The notes under the pieces were generated by a model that saw nothing but the letters and a program-made list of their open reading frames with translations, made no database searches and had not been told where the DNA came from. Position numbers and translations under genes: made by a program. A stretch of 64,000 bases of DNA, from NCBI GenBank assembly GCA_017165825.1, contig CM029369.1, forward strand, positions 20,106,555-20,170,554, given 5' to 3'. The DNA comes from Hepsetus odoe. Taxonomy: Eukaryota > Chordata > Actinopteri > Characiformes > Hepsetidae. Positions 36,601-49,200 of the stretch are shown here, piece by piece; positions within the stretch are counted from its first letter, which is position 1, and the number at the start of each line of letters is the position of its first letter.

Positions 36601-39600
36601 ACTTGCCCTCACTTTGTAGCATCCACACTTCTTTTAAAATGAGCATTTTACATGTCAGCTAATGATCATGAACAACAAGGCCTCGCAACTGACATTCAAA
36701 TTCATACCAAAGGTGTTCAGTTTTTTTGACAGTCGGGCAGACAGTGATGTTTGATTCATTAGAGAACATGTTTCCACTGTTTACGTCATTGATTAAAATG
36801 TGCTTGCCTAATAAATAGATTTAGTGATTCTCTTGCAAGGTTAAACATGTTTTCTGTAGATCATTATGAATGTTCGACAGGTAGACATTTTTAGGAAGCT
36901 TTTGACTCATTACAATAGTCATTAGATTGTTCATATATGCTGTTTATCAGATTAACAGACTGAAGTGTCTGACTGCTCTTCTTACCAAGATAGCATTTTT
37001 ATCATTATCTCAGCTAGTTTAACAATCACAGCAAGTTCTTGTTCCACCTCTTATTATCTCATTGTTTGATGCCACTTTGTACTGATATTTAGGGACATTT
37101 CAGCCTGTGTGAAAATGGTTAGATTGTTCGTTATCTCTGTGCCATTCTCTCAGCTGCACCAACCAAATGACACACTTATCTTCCTTATGCAGCCTTTAGC
37201 CCTTTTTATAATCTTTGGAGTTATTTTAATATTAAAGGGGTGGCACTCATCTTTAAAATGAAGTGGTCTTGTAAATGTCAATGTGACTGGACCTATGATG
37301 AAATATTTAGTTTAAACCAGTGATCAAAAAGTGATAGATGTCCCAAAGAATGCTTACGGTATTGGTGTGGTTACATACCATCTAAATGGTAAATAAATAC
37401 AATCTAAATACAACAAAATACATCTAAATACAACAAAAAAGTAAACGATTACTGAATTAATCACCAAAATAATTGCTAGAATATTTTAACTATAAATGTA
37501 TTAGTTGGTGATGCTTTTAGCTTGTAGTCACTAATACATGTTATACTGTCTGTCAGACATTGTTTACAGCATCCAAGCTTGGGGTATTTGATGTTCTTGG
37601 TAACTCTGAAGGCCTCACAGTGGAAGAAGTGGCAAATCAAATTAAAGCCTCAGTCTTGGGCACCGAACGATTGCTTGAGGCTGCTGTCTCCCTAGAGCTA
37701 CTACAGAAGTTCAGCCGTGGAGATAACACTGGTAAGAGTGTATTCAGTTTATTTAAATTAGCAAAACTGGAAATTGTGTAATTGCATTCATAAATCGCCT
37801 GCAAGCATTTGCCTGTCAATTAAAGAGAAACATCAACATCCCTTCGTATATTTTTCTTTATGTTGAGACTTTTCTTAAGTATCACTGCACTGAATGTTGG
37901 CTGTGAAAGTTACATTGTGTGCATTGTCTGATCCAGTGTACAGGAACACCAAACAAGCCAGTCAGTTCCTGGTATCAGACAGCCCTCTGTCTCTGCATGG
38001 CTACATCCTGCACTGCAATGACCTAGTCTGGCCCCTGTTCACCCACCTAGAGAGTGCAGTTAGGGAGGGCACTAATCAGTATGAGAAGGCTTTTGGGAAG
38101 AAGACGGAAAACCTGTTTCAGGTTAAACATGCATTTCAAACATCGGTTGATAATATTGTGAATTTAAAGAAAAAATTATTTGTACTGTTCTTTTTGTACT
38201 AGGATGGTTATTTCAAAAAGGATGACACAAAGATGCGATTCATGAAAGCAATGCACAGCATTGCCAAGGTGACTGGAAAAGATATTGCCACAGCTTTTGA
38301 TCTGTCCAGATTTAAAACAGCCTGTGACGTAGGAGGTAGCTGTTACTTATAAGACTGCTCTTTCAAATCATGCTGTTGAGAAAACAAAGCAAAAAAACGT
38401 ATTGATCTGTTTACTTCTGCCACAGGATGTACTGGTGCTATGGCATATGAGTTTACGAAAGCCCATCCTGGACTGTCTGTAATAGTTTTTGACTTGCCAC
38501 CAGTTATTGAATTGAGAAGTCACTTCCAACCTAAAGAACTGGGTGACAGAGTGTCATTTATGGCAGGTAAGTTGAGCCTGTGTCCTAAACACACTGACCT
38601 GGTGTAGCGTTTTATTACATATATATTTAATGAATGAAAATTCAATCCCACTGAGGATGCAAAAACCTCAGCTAACAGCCAATGTGCGCTGGGATATGCT
38701 CCAGCGCTAACCATGACCCAATCAGGACAAGTGGTTAAAATAATGAATGAGAGTGATTGTGGGTTTAAAAAGTGCCTCACTCTGCTTTGACTTTGCCATT
38801 CCAGATTTCATAATATAATTAAATACATCTTGAGTAGATTATTTAAAGAACACATTGATTCAAAAACAACTGACTGTAATTTGTTCTTCAAATTAACTGC
38901 CTAATTGACATTTTCAGATACTTTTGCCAGTCGCAGAAAAGAAGTATAATTTTTCTTAAATTTCTCATTTCTTTAATTGGGTTCTCTGTCTACTTTTAGA
39001 ACTGAAAATCTGATGGTGTGCAGAAATGTAGAAATGAAGAAATTCTAAAAGTTTGATTAGCTTAAAAAATAACTATTCAGAAAACTGGCTTTTAATCTCA
39101 GTACTCTGAATATATGTGCCCAATAAATATTTCAATACTTTTATTCTGTTCATCTGTGCTTATTATTGCTAGTTATTGGTTTTACAAGGCTTTTGTTTTT
39201 TTCTTTCCTAAGGAGATTTCTTTAAAGATGACCTACCCACAGCAGACCTGTATATTCTTGCACGGATTCTCCATGATTGGTCTGATGACAAAGTACATGA
39301 GCTCCTGAGTAAACTCTCAGCGACATGCACTCCAGGTAAGAAGAGCCAGACCTTAGCTACAGGTTTAAAGTGCTAAATAGAGTATTAACATTCACATTAA
39401 CCATTTACCAGATTTAGAAGCATTTAAACTGCCACTTGAAATACTCAGATGGTCTGTGGTGCAGTGAGTGCACAGGGTTCAACTGTGTTAGTTTTATTTA
39501 CAGTAGCTGATAACATACAGCTGATGGGAGAAGTTAGCAGAATTTCAAAACAGGGAGTACTGGTCATTCATTAAGTAGCACTCGCCCTGTGTGTTATACT

Positions 39601-40375
39601 GTGGTGCAGGCTGTGGGCTGCTAGTCTCAGAAATCTTCCTGGACAAGGAGAGGAGCAGGCCAAGCAGAGCCCTGCTCCAGGCCCTCAGCATGACAGAAGG
39701 ACGGCAGCGGAGCGCTGGCGAGTACATTGACTTGCTGAAGAAGCACGGCTTTACTCCCCTGCAAACCCGATACACAGAAAACCTTCTGGATGCCATGCTT
39801 TTTGTAAAGGAGGACCCAAATACTTATAACACATTGCCGATGTCCTCTAAATAAATCTTTTGAGGGGCCTTGATTTGCTAAATGTCTAATTAAAACACCT
39901 TTTTCCCCCACCGATTAACCATCAAATTTAAGCTGTACAGGAATAAATGTCATTGTTTTGAATGTGCACTAATTTGTCCGTCTCCTGTAAAACGTATGTA
40001 ATTACCATAATCTCTTTGAGAACTCTAATGACTGAATAAAGGCTTTTGTTACCCAAAAACAGCGTCATGATTTTTTAATTTTTTTTTTATTAATGCTGAC
40101 TGCAAACCCTACTTTAACTAGGTCATTTTATCTTTTAACTTATGTGTTTTTAACTGGCAGGCTGTGCTGTGCTTCTAGCTGAGACTGTCCTGGATGAGGC
40201 CAAGCCGAGGGCCACCAGGGCCTACATGCAGTCTCTGAACATGCTGGTGCAGACAGAAGGCAGGGAGAGGAGCTCCGTCCACTATAATCAGTTGCTGGAG
40301 GAGCATGGATTTTCTCACATGAGTGTATGTTACACAGGGAACTTTTTGGATGTTATACTGGCTTTCAAACAGTAA
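33624..40375 (+). CDS. asmtl: Maf domain - O-methyltransferase-like fusion (ASMTL)
   Basis: ASMTL joins a Maf/HAM1-type nucleotide pyrophosphatase to an ASMT-like methyltransferase domain. Coding exons: 33624-33716, 33968-34099, 34207-34254, 34433-34497, 34640-34704, 34789-34897, 35583-35970, 37557-37731, 37937-38121, 38203-38335, 38426-38566, 39213-39335 and the terminal exon 40161-40375. They sum to 1872 nt and 623 aa (human 621). The Maf half keeps its motifs: LASASPRR, GADTVV, LEKPVDKQDAY and KAGGYGIQ, so it should hydrolyse dTTP/UTP-type or modified nucleotides. A Ser/Thr/charged linker lies in exon 7. The methyltransferase half has the winged-helix dimerisation part (KLGVFDVL), SAM motif CDVGGCTGA and catalytic-type RILHDW. 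The C-terminus keeps SLNMLVQTEGRERS. A second terminal exon lies at 39610-39854. Poly(A) signal ATTAAA at 40622. Intron 7 (35971-37556) shows nothing recognisable. Confidence 0.95.
38640..38750 (+). repeat. Interspersed repeat fragment in asmtl intron 11
   Basis: It shares the 'GGGATATGCTCCAGC', 'ATGACCCAATCAGGACAAG' and 'GGTTAAAATAATGAATGA' style of the fish repeat seen at 54530-54655 and 58573-58705 (where the words are TCCAGC and CGACCCCG). Diverged. Confidence 0.5.
39610..39854 (+). CDS. asmtl: Alternative terminal exon of asmtl (duplicate of the last exon)
   Basis: It begins after TGGTGCAG in the same phase as the terminal exon at 40161 and codes for a homologous 81-residue ending. It starts GCGLLVSEIFLD against GCAVLLAETVLD, and shares TEGR.RS, HGF, a YT.N.LD block and a short basic tail. 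Splicing exon 12 (ending 39335) to it gives 633 aa. It differs by losing three residues and the Asn of the LNMLVQ motif, reading QALSMTEGRQRS, and it has an extra C-terminal tail. Poly(A) signals at 39942 and 40035 lie between the two exons, so each has its own 3' end. It could be a mutually exclusive 3' exon, or the last exon of a decayed neighbouring ASMT-type gene captured by asmtl. Confidence 0.75.
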
Positions 40376-40979
40376 AGGAATTAAGAGAAGCTTTGCACTG
40401 ATTGCACTCTGTTAATTGTTTAAATGCCAGAAGGGACTCAAACAAAACTTTATTTTGTTCAGACTCAGTTAATAGCAAAAGACAGTTCTCGGATCTGTTC
40501 GTTAATGAGCTTAATTGGATTCTGTTTCACCCTCCAGTATAGCTCTCTGCTCTAGCAAGGCCCAAAAAAGTAGCGTCAGAACATTTGAAACTACCAACCA
40601 AAGCTATTGTAAATGGAAAATATTAAAGATTTGGGATTCAAGCAGCTTTTTTTGTCATGTATGAAGTTCTACAAGTGCAACTTGCAGTGAAATATGTCCC
40701 TTAATTGCTCCTAAGACTACTCCTACGTCTAAGAATAACCTATGCAGAGAAGGATTACATGGTAAAATATAATTTTACACTAATGTATATAGTCAAAATG
40801 TATAAAAATGCAGCATATAGATGTATGAGACAAGACGCAGGGACTATTAATTAATAGTAAAAATAAATTAAAAGTACAACATGCTGCAAGGATTTGATTG
40901 CACTCGCAGGCTGATGTATTACTACAGATATGAGCATCGAATTTAGGCGTTGAACCTGAAAGTCTGCGGTTCCTCCTCA
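40376..40979 (+). other. asmtl 3'UTR and short spacer before slc25a6
   Basis: The asmtl transcript probably ends after ATTAAA at 40622. The remaining 350 bases to the slc25a6 CpG-rich promoter show nothing recognisable. The two genes are about 550 bp apart, tail to head. Confidence 0.5.
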
Positions 40980-41206
40980 GACTGTCTGCGCTTTTATTGC
41001 CTGGTGTCTGCAGCCTAGTCTGAGCGCGGGCTCAACATGGCACCTCTCGCGATAACAGCAGCAGGGCCTGCGGGATTTCGCGGTGCTTCTCAGAGAGTCT
41101 GCGCGCCGCATCCCGCTCCCTGCGTCAGGTCACCATCACCTCAAGCCTCAAACGCTCATCCTCAGAGCCTGTCCGGCAGCTTTCCTCCAGCTCCAGACCT
41201 GCTGCC
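40980..41206 (+). promoter_or_regulatory. slc25a6 promoter and 5'UTR, CpG-rich
   Basis: GC and CpG content rise sharply from 40980 to 41330. A TCTCGCGA element at 41045-41052 is shared in type with the upf3a promoter. No TATA box was placed with confidence. Confidence 0.5.
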
Positions 41207-41512
41207 ATGGCCGACGCCGCGATATCTTTCGCCAAAGACTTTCTGGCGGGCGGGGTGGCGGCCGCCGTCTCTAAAACAGCCGTGGCTCCGATCGAGAGGG
41301 TGAAACTGCTGCTGCAGGTGAGGAGCTCAGCTGATGTCCTCCTGCATGGAAGCGAAGTGTTATTACTAAACAAGCTGCCCGAGTAGTTCCCGGAAATACC
41401 CCCCACAGCGGCTGCAGTGGAGGCTGCAGTGCTGCTGTTGATGCTCAGCGTGAAGTTCACTGCAGCATCCTGCATCTGCACTGCTGCACAGCCTGCCCCA
41501 TTACTCACCAGC

Positions 41513-41575
<63 letters not shown>

Positions 41576-44500
41576 ATGGCATCACTGTTGCATTGCCTTG
41601 CAGTTGAATATAACACCATTAATATTAGTATCTGGTAATCTGTTTATCTTTAGCATCTTGGTTTCTTGGTTTTCATATCACTAAAGACTTTCACTAAATA
41701 CATTTACCTAAATCAACAGTTTTTCTGTTTTTTTTCCCATCTTGGTGTCTCCTAAGCAAAGATTTCCTCTTTATTCGTATTGTCCATCGGCTGTTTATTT
41801 CTTTGATACAAATGTCCATTCATGCTGTACATATTAAACCCTATATTCTAATGCATATTTAATGAGTACTTTGTTTTACCTGGATCTAACTGCATTATCA
41901 GCGATACTGTTCATGAGGACTGATCACTTGAAGAAATTTGAATTGTAAGATTTTGAAATTCATCGATGAGAGAAATCACCAGCATAAAATGATTAACCAG
42001 AGTGATTAGACTGTAATTTTTCCATAATCGAGCGGCCCTGCTGTACATATTCTAACATGCAATATCACTTCCCTGTAATTTATACTGTTCTTTACACTCC
42101 TGGTTGGAGTCATTGCATTTCATTGGCTTTGTATTTGTACTCTGCACAGTGACAATCCAGTTAAATCTAATATAATCTAATCTAATGAGTAAATCAGATT
42201 CAGTATCTTTTTCCCCATAGTGTCCAGTTGTATGTTTTTATGTATCCTCAGTTCATTTCCAACGTTTTTTTCTAACTTAGACTTAAGCAATTTGTTTGGG
42301 AGTCTTAAACTAAAGCTGATTTGTGTTAATGACCTTTGATTTAATGTTCTATAGACCTTTTAAACAAGATGACAACACACAGTACTATAAATCTATAGAC
42401 TCAGACTGAAAGATTTAATCATACTGGTCAAATTTAGGCCATTTTTTCAGAATTTAGGGTGGAATTATTACCGGCTGTGTTCAGTGAATGATGGTGGGCA
42501 GCTGTCAGATTGGTCAAAGCTGCTCTACAGCAGTTATCAATTGTCATACACCAATATACAGATCCTTGTTTATTTCCATTGTGATATGCAAACAAAGGAG
42601 AACTTTTTCACTTATAAACATTCCCGTTACGGTAAAGCTTTGCAGCCCATTTTTCCTTGAAGTGACTCTGTTGGCCCCTGTCGTTAAGCAGATAAATGCA
42701 AATGTGCTGGTTTTCAGAACATGAACCGCATTTAGAGACTTAGCTGACAAGATGAGTGAGTGGCATTGCAAAAGCTTTGTAAAAACACCACTTCTGCATC
42801 AATCAAAATAATGATTTCATGTTTCTGCCAATTTTTAATACATACAGTTTAACATATTTTAAGACACTGATAAAAAATCACATAAAAAATAGTATACGCA
42901 TGGCATCCTTTCTACACGGTACGTTTATTAGACTTCCTTGTGCTGAAATGAGCCTCCAAACGTTTATTGTTCCCAGTGAACAGTATTTTTGATTTTTTAT
43001 ACGTGTTGACAGTATAGCTCAGATTTCTTTGCAAACTTTGTGCAAAATGCAAAAAATAGTCCAGACATGTCCTTTGGTCATAGTTTGTACAACTTTCCAA
43101 AGATCTCTTCAAAGTTTTTCCATAATATTTAAATAAATTATTGCTTAATATTTAGCTTCTTTTCTTCTTCAGTTTATTTACTGACTTTGTAACATGAGCT
43201 TCCAGGATTTGCTGCGATCACTCTCATGCGTAACAATTTGCAAAGTGCTATGTTATTGAAGTGGATCTCCTTTTCTTCTCCAAACATTGGTGGAAATGAT
43301 TATTCCAAAGAGTGCTTTGAACGTTTTTGTCGTCAGACCACAGCACTTAATTCCAAGATGCCTCTGGTTTATGTGAGTGTTGTGTTTCAGATGATGACGT
43401 TTGTTTTGTGTGTAAGGTTACCTTCGCATAACTCTTCTATGTAGATTATTGTTCAGGAACAACATTGCACAGCGGGCTAGTGCTTCACAAGCCAGATCTG
43501 CCTATCGGTCATTGGCACTGATGCAGGGGATTTGCCTTGCCTAGTTGACCACTCTTCAAACACTCCAGTCAGGGTGTTTCATTAGTCCTTCAGATCTCAT
43601 CTTTACGTTGGCTATTGCTTGTAAATTCAGATATCAGTGTCTTTTACAGCATTCTTATCCTTTTATTAATTTTTTTCTTTTGAGTCAATTTGAATCTCTT
43701 TCGTTTTTAAATCCTCAGCTGTTTAGACCATCCCATGGCTGTGGAGTTTAACCGCTGAGATGTTTGAAGGATCCCAAAATTTATAATAATGTGAAATTGC
43801 CTGCATCTGACTTGAGTCAAAAGCCTGATCATAAAAGCAAGTGATGAGCACTGAATACTTACATAAATCTTCTTCTTTTTCTTTCGGCTGCTCCTGTTTA
43901 GGGGTCGCCACAGCGGATCAACTGTCTCCATTTCTTCCTGTCTTTTGCATCTTCCTGCTTCAACCCGACCACCTGCATGTCCTCTCTCACAACGTCCATA
44001 AACCTCCTCTTTGGTCTTCCTCTTCTCCTCTTTCCTGGCAGCTCCATCCTCAACATCCTCCTTCCAATATAATCATCGTCTCTCCTCTGCACATGGCCAA
44101 ACCAACGCAACCTTGCTTCTCTAACCTTGTCTCCAAGACGTCTAACCTGAGCTGTCCCTCTAATATACTCATTTCTAATCCTGTCCATCCTCGTCACACC
44201 CAATGAAAATCTCAGCATCCAATACTTACATAAATGACTTGACTAAAAAGGTCCTCTGCACACTTTCACGCATCCATGAAAGAGGGAAAAAGATATACGC
44301 ATTAACTGATGCATTGTTTCTGTTTTGACTTACAGGTTCAACATGCCAGCAAGCAGATCAGTGCAGAAAAACAGTACAAAGGAATCATCGACTGTGTCGT
44401 GAGGATTCCAAAAGAGCAAGGCTTTGCATCTTTCTGGCGTGGCAATCTGGCCAATGTTATCCGCTACTTCCCTACACAGGCCCTCAACTTCGCCTTCAAG

Positions 44501-44955
44501 GACAAATACAAACAGGTGTTCTTGGGCGGTGTGGACAAGCACACACAGTTCTGGCGCTACTTTGCTGGAAATCTGGCGTCCGGGGGTGCAGCCGGGGCCA
44601 CTTCCCTTTGCTTTGTTTATCCCCTCGACTTTGCACGTACTCGACTGGCGGCTGATGTGGGCAAAGCTGGTGCTAACCGAGAATTCAATGGGCTGGGGGA
44701 CTGCCTGAGCAAGATCTTCAAGTCTGATGGATTGCGAGGCCTGTACCAGGGCTTTAATGTGTCCGTGCAGGGCATCATCATCTACAGGGCAGCTTACTTT
44801 GGCATCTATGACACAGCCAAAGGTAAACTTAGCTGACCTACAGTCTGTGTCATACTCATTTAAAATAAAAGGTGGCTTCTGTTTGGGAACCCTTATCCAT
44901 AATTGCTTAAAACAGAGGATCTCAACCAATGGGTGAAAGAATAGGGCAATGGGGC

Positions 44956-44994
<39 letters not shown>

Positions 44995-45906
44995 CACCAT
45001 CATCATCATCATCATCATCATAACTATAATCATAATAATAACTATAATATTAAATTCATTATTATTGTTTTTTTGACGATGTCATACTAATATTTAGACA
45101 TACATCCTGCTATTCACTAAATTTACTACGTTGACTAATTAGAATAACACCTTTATATACCAACCTACATTATGTCTCTGTATATGGGCTGCAAGTAATA
45201 TTTATGCATGCGCATATTTCCTGCCTGCTTGCAGTTGCTACATTAGCTGCTAATAAATAAACAGGGGAATTGACAATGTTCACAAGTCATTTTATTGGAT
45301 CTGCAAACAGAGACAAATATAAAAGTCTAGAAGGGAAATGACCAAGAATTATCATTCAATCAAAAATACCAGCCAGCTCCATAATACACTGCTTCATTGC
45401 CACTGAGAGCATTAATATGCTAAATCCAATTTTGTGTGGTAGGGGAGAGGCTAGTGCTTAGAAAATCTATTACCTGTGGTAATCAATCATATATTGCTAT
45501 ATATGTATATATATATATATTGCTGTTAGATAGATGATTAGTTGAAAGACACTAGAGAGTTGCTTTAATGAACTAATCATTTAAGGTTCTACAGAGAACA
45601 TGTCGTGTTCTCTGACAAGAGCCTTTTTGGCCACTTTATTTTTAACAGTGTGATTGTAAGCAGAGAAGTGATCGACGTGTTTAGTGCTGTTTTTATGCTT
45701 GAATGGTGTTCCACCATGCTTATTTTTGTTCATTTGTTTTCTGTCGTTTCATTCAGGCATGCTTCCTGACCCTAAAAACACCCACATTGTGGTCAGCTGG
45801 ATGATTGCACAGTCTGTGACAGCAGTAGCTGGCGTGGTCTCTTACCCGTTTGACACGGTCAGGCGTCGCATGATGATGCAGTCTGGACGCAAAGGAGGTA
45901 AAACAA

Positions 45907-45937
<31 letters not shown>

Positions 45938-46224
45938 CATGCGCTCAGAAACCATAATACAGAGCACAAGACCTGTAGTGCTATATTTTGAGCGCCTTTG
46001 GGCGACTCTTTGCTCTTAATAAAGAGAGCATTTGATTCAGCTCAATTCTTCATCTTTTCTTCTCAGCGGATATTATGTACACTGGGACAATTGACTGCTG
46101 GAGGAAGATTGCACGTGATGAGGGTACCAAAGCGTTCTTCAAAGGGGCCTTGTCCAATGTTCTCAGAGGCATGGGAGGTGCTTTTGTGCTTGTGCTATAT
46201 GATGAGTTCAAGAAATTTGTTTAA
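41207..46224 (+). CDS. slc25a6: ADP/ATP translocase 3 (ANT3)
   Basis: ANT exchanges cytosolic ADP for matrix ATP across the inner mitochondrial membrane. Four exons, 41207-41317, 44336-44822, 45757-45897 and 46067-46224, give 897 nt and 298 aa, the human length and exon pattern. The ATG at 41207 is in context GCCATGG. Three mitochondrial carrier repeats are visible, with signatures PIERVK, PLDFARTR and PFDTVRRR. The nucleotide carrier signature RRRMMM is intact. TKxP-type contacts and GGAFVLVLYDE near the end are as in ANT3. ANT3 rather than ANT1/2 is favoured by SGRKGADIMYTGT and by the PAR1 neighbours. Intron 1 is 3.0 kb and holds a GT microsatellite and an RTE fragment. Intron 2 holds AAT/ATC repeats. 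Poly(A) signal AATAAA lies only 21 nt after the stop (46245), so a short 3'UTR is possible. Confidence 0.97.
41515..41575. repeat. (GT)n microsatellite in slc25a6 intron 1
   Basis: About 29 uninterrupted GT units lie 200 bp after the exon 1 donor. The 164-aa minus-strand frame that crosses it is a repeat artefact. Confidence 0.95.
43869..44220 (-). mobile_element. 5'-truncated RTE-type LINE insertion
   Basis: On the minus strand it encodes the C-terminal end of an RTE-like reverse transcriptase in one open frame of 106 residues (44218-43898), with typical LRWFGHVQRR, GRRMLRMELPGKR, GRPKRRF and DRKKWR. The 3' end on that strand closes with an AAG-rich tail. A 15-bp direct repeat AATACTTACATAAAT flanks it exactly at 43854-43868 and 44221-44235, the target-site duplication. 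It lies 115 bp before slc25a6 exon 2. Confidence 0.9.
44955..45022. repeat. (AAT)n/(ATC)n compound microsatellite in slc25a6 intron 2
   Basis: About 13 AAT units are followed by about 9 ATC units, starting 130 bp after the exon 2 donor. An AC run at about 45906-45930 lies in intron 3 beside the donor. Confidence 0.9.
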
Positions 46225-49200
46225 TTGCAACAACAATTACTAATAATAAAGAAACACTAGTAGAGTAGATCTTATTGATGATGTTTATCAAGCTTTGCCA
46301 GGCATTTACTGTTCTCTCAGCAATGTATTGATGATTTATCTTGAGTTAGACACAGAAATCCACCATGTCCTTTACCATATGTATTATGTATTTAAACACT
46401 GATGGGACTTGTATGTTCTAAAACACAATCTGCACTTATATTCACCTTTTTTTTTTACAGTTGCAAGTGGCTGTTATGATTACTCCGTGATTACAAACTA
46501 TTACGTTAAAAAATGGTTCAAAGAAAACACATGTAATTGATTAATCAACCTGATAAACTGCAATTTCAATGATAAACAGGGCAAGACATTATAAAGCCAT
46601 GTCTGCAATCAAATGGTGTTTTTGTCTGAAGGAGAAAACCCACACCAGCAGATACTCACAAATGCATGTATTTTTCTAGTTACAGATGCCATGTATATTA
46701 AGTGAAACTTAATATAGTGTTTGGTGTTGCAAATTACAATTAAATTATTTTTGAAACGGTTAATTACTCAATTAGCAATTTGAAAAATAGTGATAGCCCA
46801 AAAATATTGATACCTAGTCAAAACAGGAGACAAAATATATGTTTTGCCCATGTAGTAGGCTCTACATACTGTAAGTTTTATCAGTGTATTGTGGTCAGAA
46901 AATCTGCGTCTAGGCCATTACATTCAAAAGAATGAATGAAGGAAAGGGTAAAAAAACAACAAAAAAAAACACTGCTGCTAAATAACCCACTATAAGCAAT
47001 AGCATAATGTGCCCTCAAGATGGCATGATTGCATCTTGATTGTGCGATATTCAAGTCCATGTCTGTTTTTCCACTGCTGCTTACCCACAGTCTCCAATAA
47101 CAAGGATCTAAAAGATCACTTTTCAGGCACAGAGTGGCCAAATGAAAATCAGGTGACAGATTTATTTTTCTTTTCAGTCCAGTGTGGTGATTTAGCATTG
47201 TGTTCAATCAGAGATGTATTCAACATGATGCTTTAATTCACATCAGACTTGCCCTTTATCTCTCTCTGTGCATTCAAGGAGAGATCAGCACAATAAATGA
47301 CTCCAGCACTCCTTCATGTTCAGAGCCTGGGTGACATGAAAAGTAGCCTCTGTTTCCATTATTCCTCTCGGTGAAATGCTGCTGAACTATTTTCCTTCTC
47401 AAGTAATGAGGGGAGCCCTGTTTTCATTGTGATTTTCTTGTCAGTCCGAGTCCTTCGTTGTACCAGGTTGATCTTGATGATGTAGATCCTATTAGCAGGA
47501 AAGGGAAAGTGAAGGAAAGAAAGGAAAGGCAGTTTTAAGTCCACATAGGACAGTATAATGTGAAGTCATCCAGCTTGCAAAGCTTTTCATAATCCAGTTG
47601 CATACAAAGGATCAAGGGACCATATTTGCAGAGTTGTGTTTCTTGACTGAAAAACAGGAATGCTGGTGAACTCAATAAAAGTAAATACCTCATTAAATTT
47701 GAGATGGGTTTTTTTTTTTTTCCGATGCGAGGTTTGTGTTATTTCATGTAGAAACAAGGAATAACCTCTTTTTCAGTAATGATTAAAGGGCACTGCATTC
47801 ACATTTTTTGCAGGCTTATGTAACAAAAACAGTGCTGATCTTTTTATATTTAATCTTCATCTCTTACATTTAAGCAGACTATTTTGTTACTGTGACTTTA
47901 AAATGGATAGATGCAAACGAGGTTTGTTCTGATTGGCTGCATTGAATTGTGCCTAATTTTACTTTATAACATGTAATTTTATAACATGTACCAAAGCTAA
48001 AGTGGTCTAGACAAATAGATATAGACAAATGAGTTGGTTTTCATGAAACCGGTGGTTTCAAACAATACGTTTTTGTTGTTTATTTACATTAAACTTTGTG
48101 TAAGTACAACATTAAGTGCTTAGAAAAGAATTATACAATCACTATTTGAATGTTGGTATCCTGAAATTGCTATAAACAAATAATTTGCTAGTTTAACAGA
48201 CCTGATACCCAGCGTAACTTGTATGGCAAAAGAAATGGATTGTAGATGAATTAAAGTAAGGAATCTAAATATGGAAATAATGGACGAAACTGCTGAATGA
48301 TGGATTTCCTTGAACCAATGCTTTTCAAAGGGTCTGTAATCAGGCTGGCCTAAAATCACAGCTGGGCACATTCATTCTATAATGTCTCCCATTTTGTTTA
48401 CCAGTATCAACAGAGAGACTTTTGCAAGTCTTTGTAATGGAAACCATGCAAGCCGAGCAACTTACCCAAAGATCAAAGGCCAACGTAATTTACTGGAATG
48501 GCCGTATAACTGAGCAATCTTCTGTAAAGTGAGCTGCCTTGTCTGACTCCCAGCATACTGTACATGTCAGATAAATATTAAGTAATTTTCTTCAAATGCA
48601 ACTCAGACAAGGGCTCGGAATTGCCAAACCTGCAAGTAATTATAAAACTTGTGTTAAGTGCTTTGATATGAAAATGACTGGTTTAAAACCATTAACTGTC
48701 CTCAGATAGCGGGAAATCTACAACTGCTTCCATGTGTCGATACTTTGGAAAACACTGAATATGGATAGCATGTGACATAACATTATCCGCTTCCGCCTAC
48801 GGTAAACAGGAGGCAGGTTGTGTACATCAGCTTTATGATTTATAAAACCCATTTAGACATTTTACTGAAATAAGACTGCAATATATATAAATAATATATA
48901 AATATATAAAGACAAAGCATTCTCATTTATAAATACAAGTGCTGAAAGGAATGTTTAAGCTCTTGTATGTTGACCATAAAACCCGTTTGGTCACCCACAA
49001 CTAGTTTTCAGGTTTTAGAATCAAATTTCTGTCCATGAAGGAAGAATAAAACTGAAGGAAGGGAAATTAATATGGGGGCAGAGCAACATCTGAGCAGGGC
49101 AGGATTCACAACAGAGCATTTGTCAGTGGGCTAGATAACGTCAACTGAGACGCCACAGGTCAACTGGGTAATTTTTCATCAGTTCTGCAAATGAATCTTT

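Noticed and set aside
41125..41619. 164-aa minus-strand frame
   Set aside because: It crosses the (GT)n microsatellite and the antisense of slc25a6 exon 1; it is a low-complexity artefact.
44330..44929. 199-aa open frame on the minus strand
   Set aside because: It lies exactly opposite slc25a6 exon 2 and reflects that exon's codon bias; no homology was recognised.
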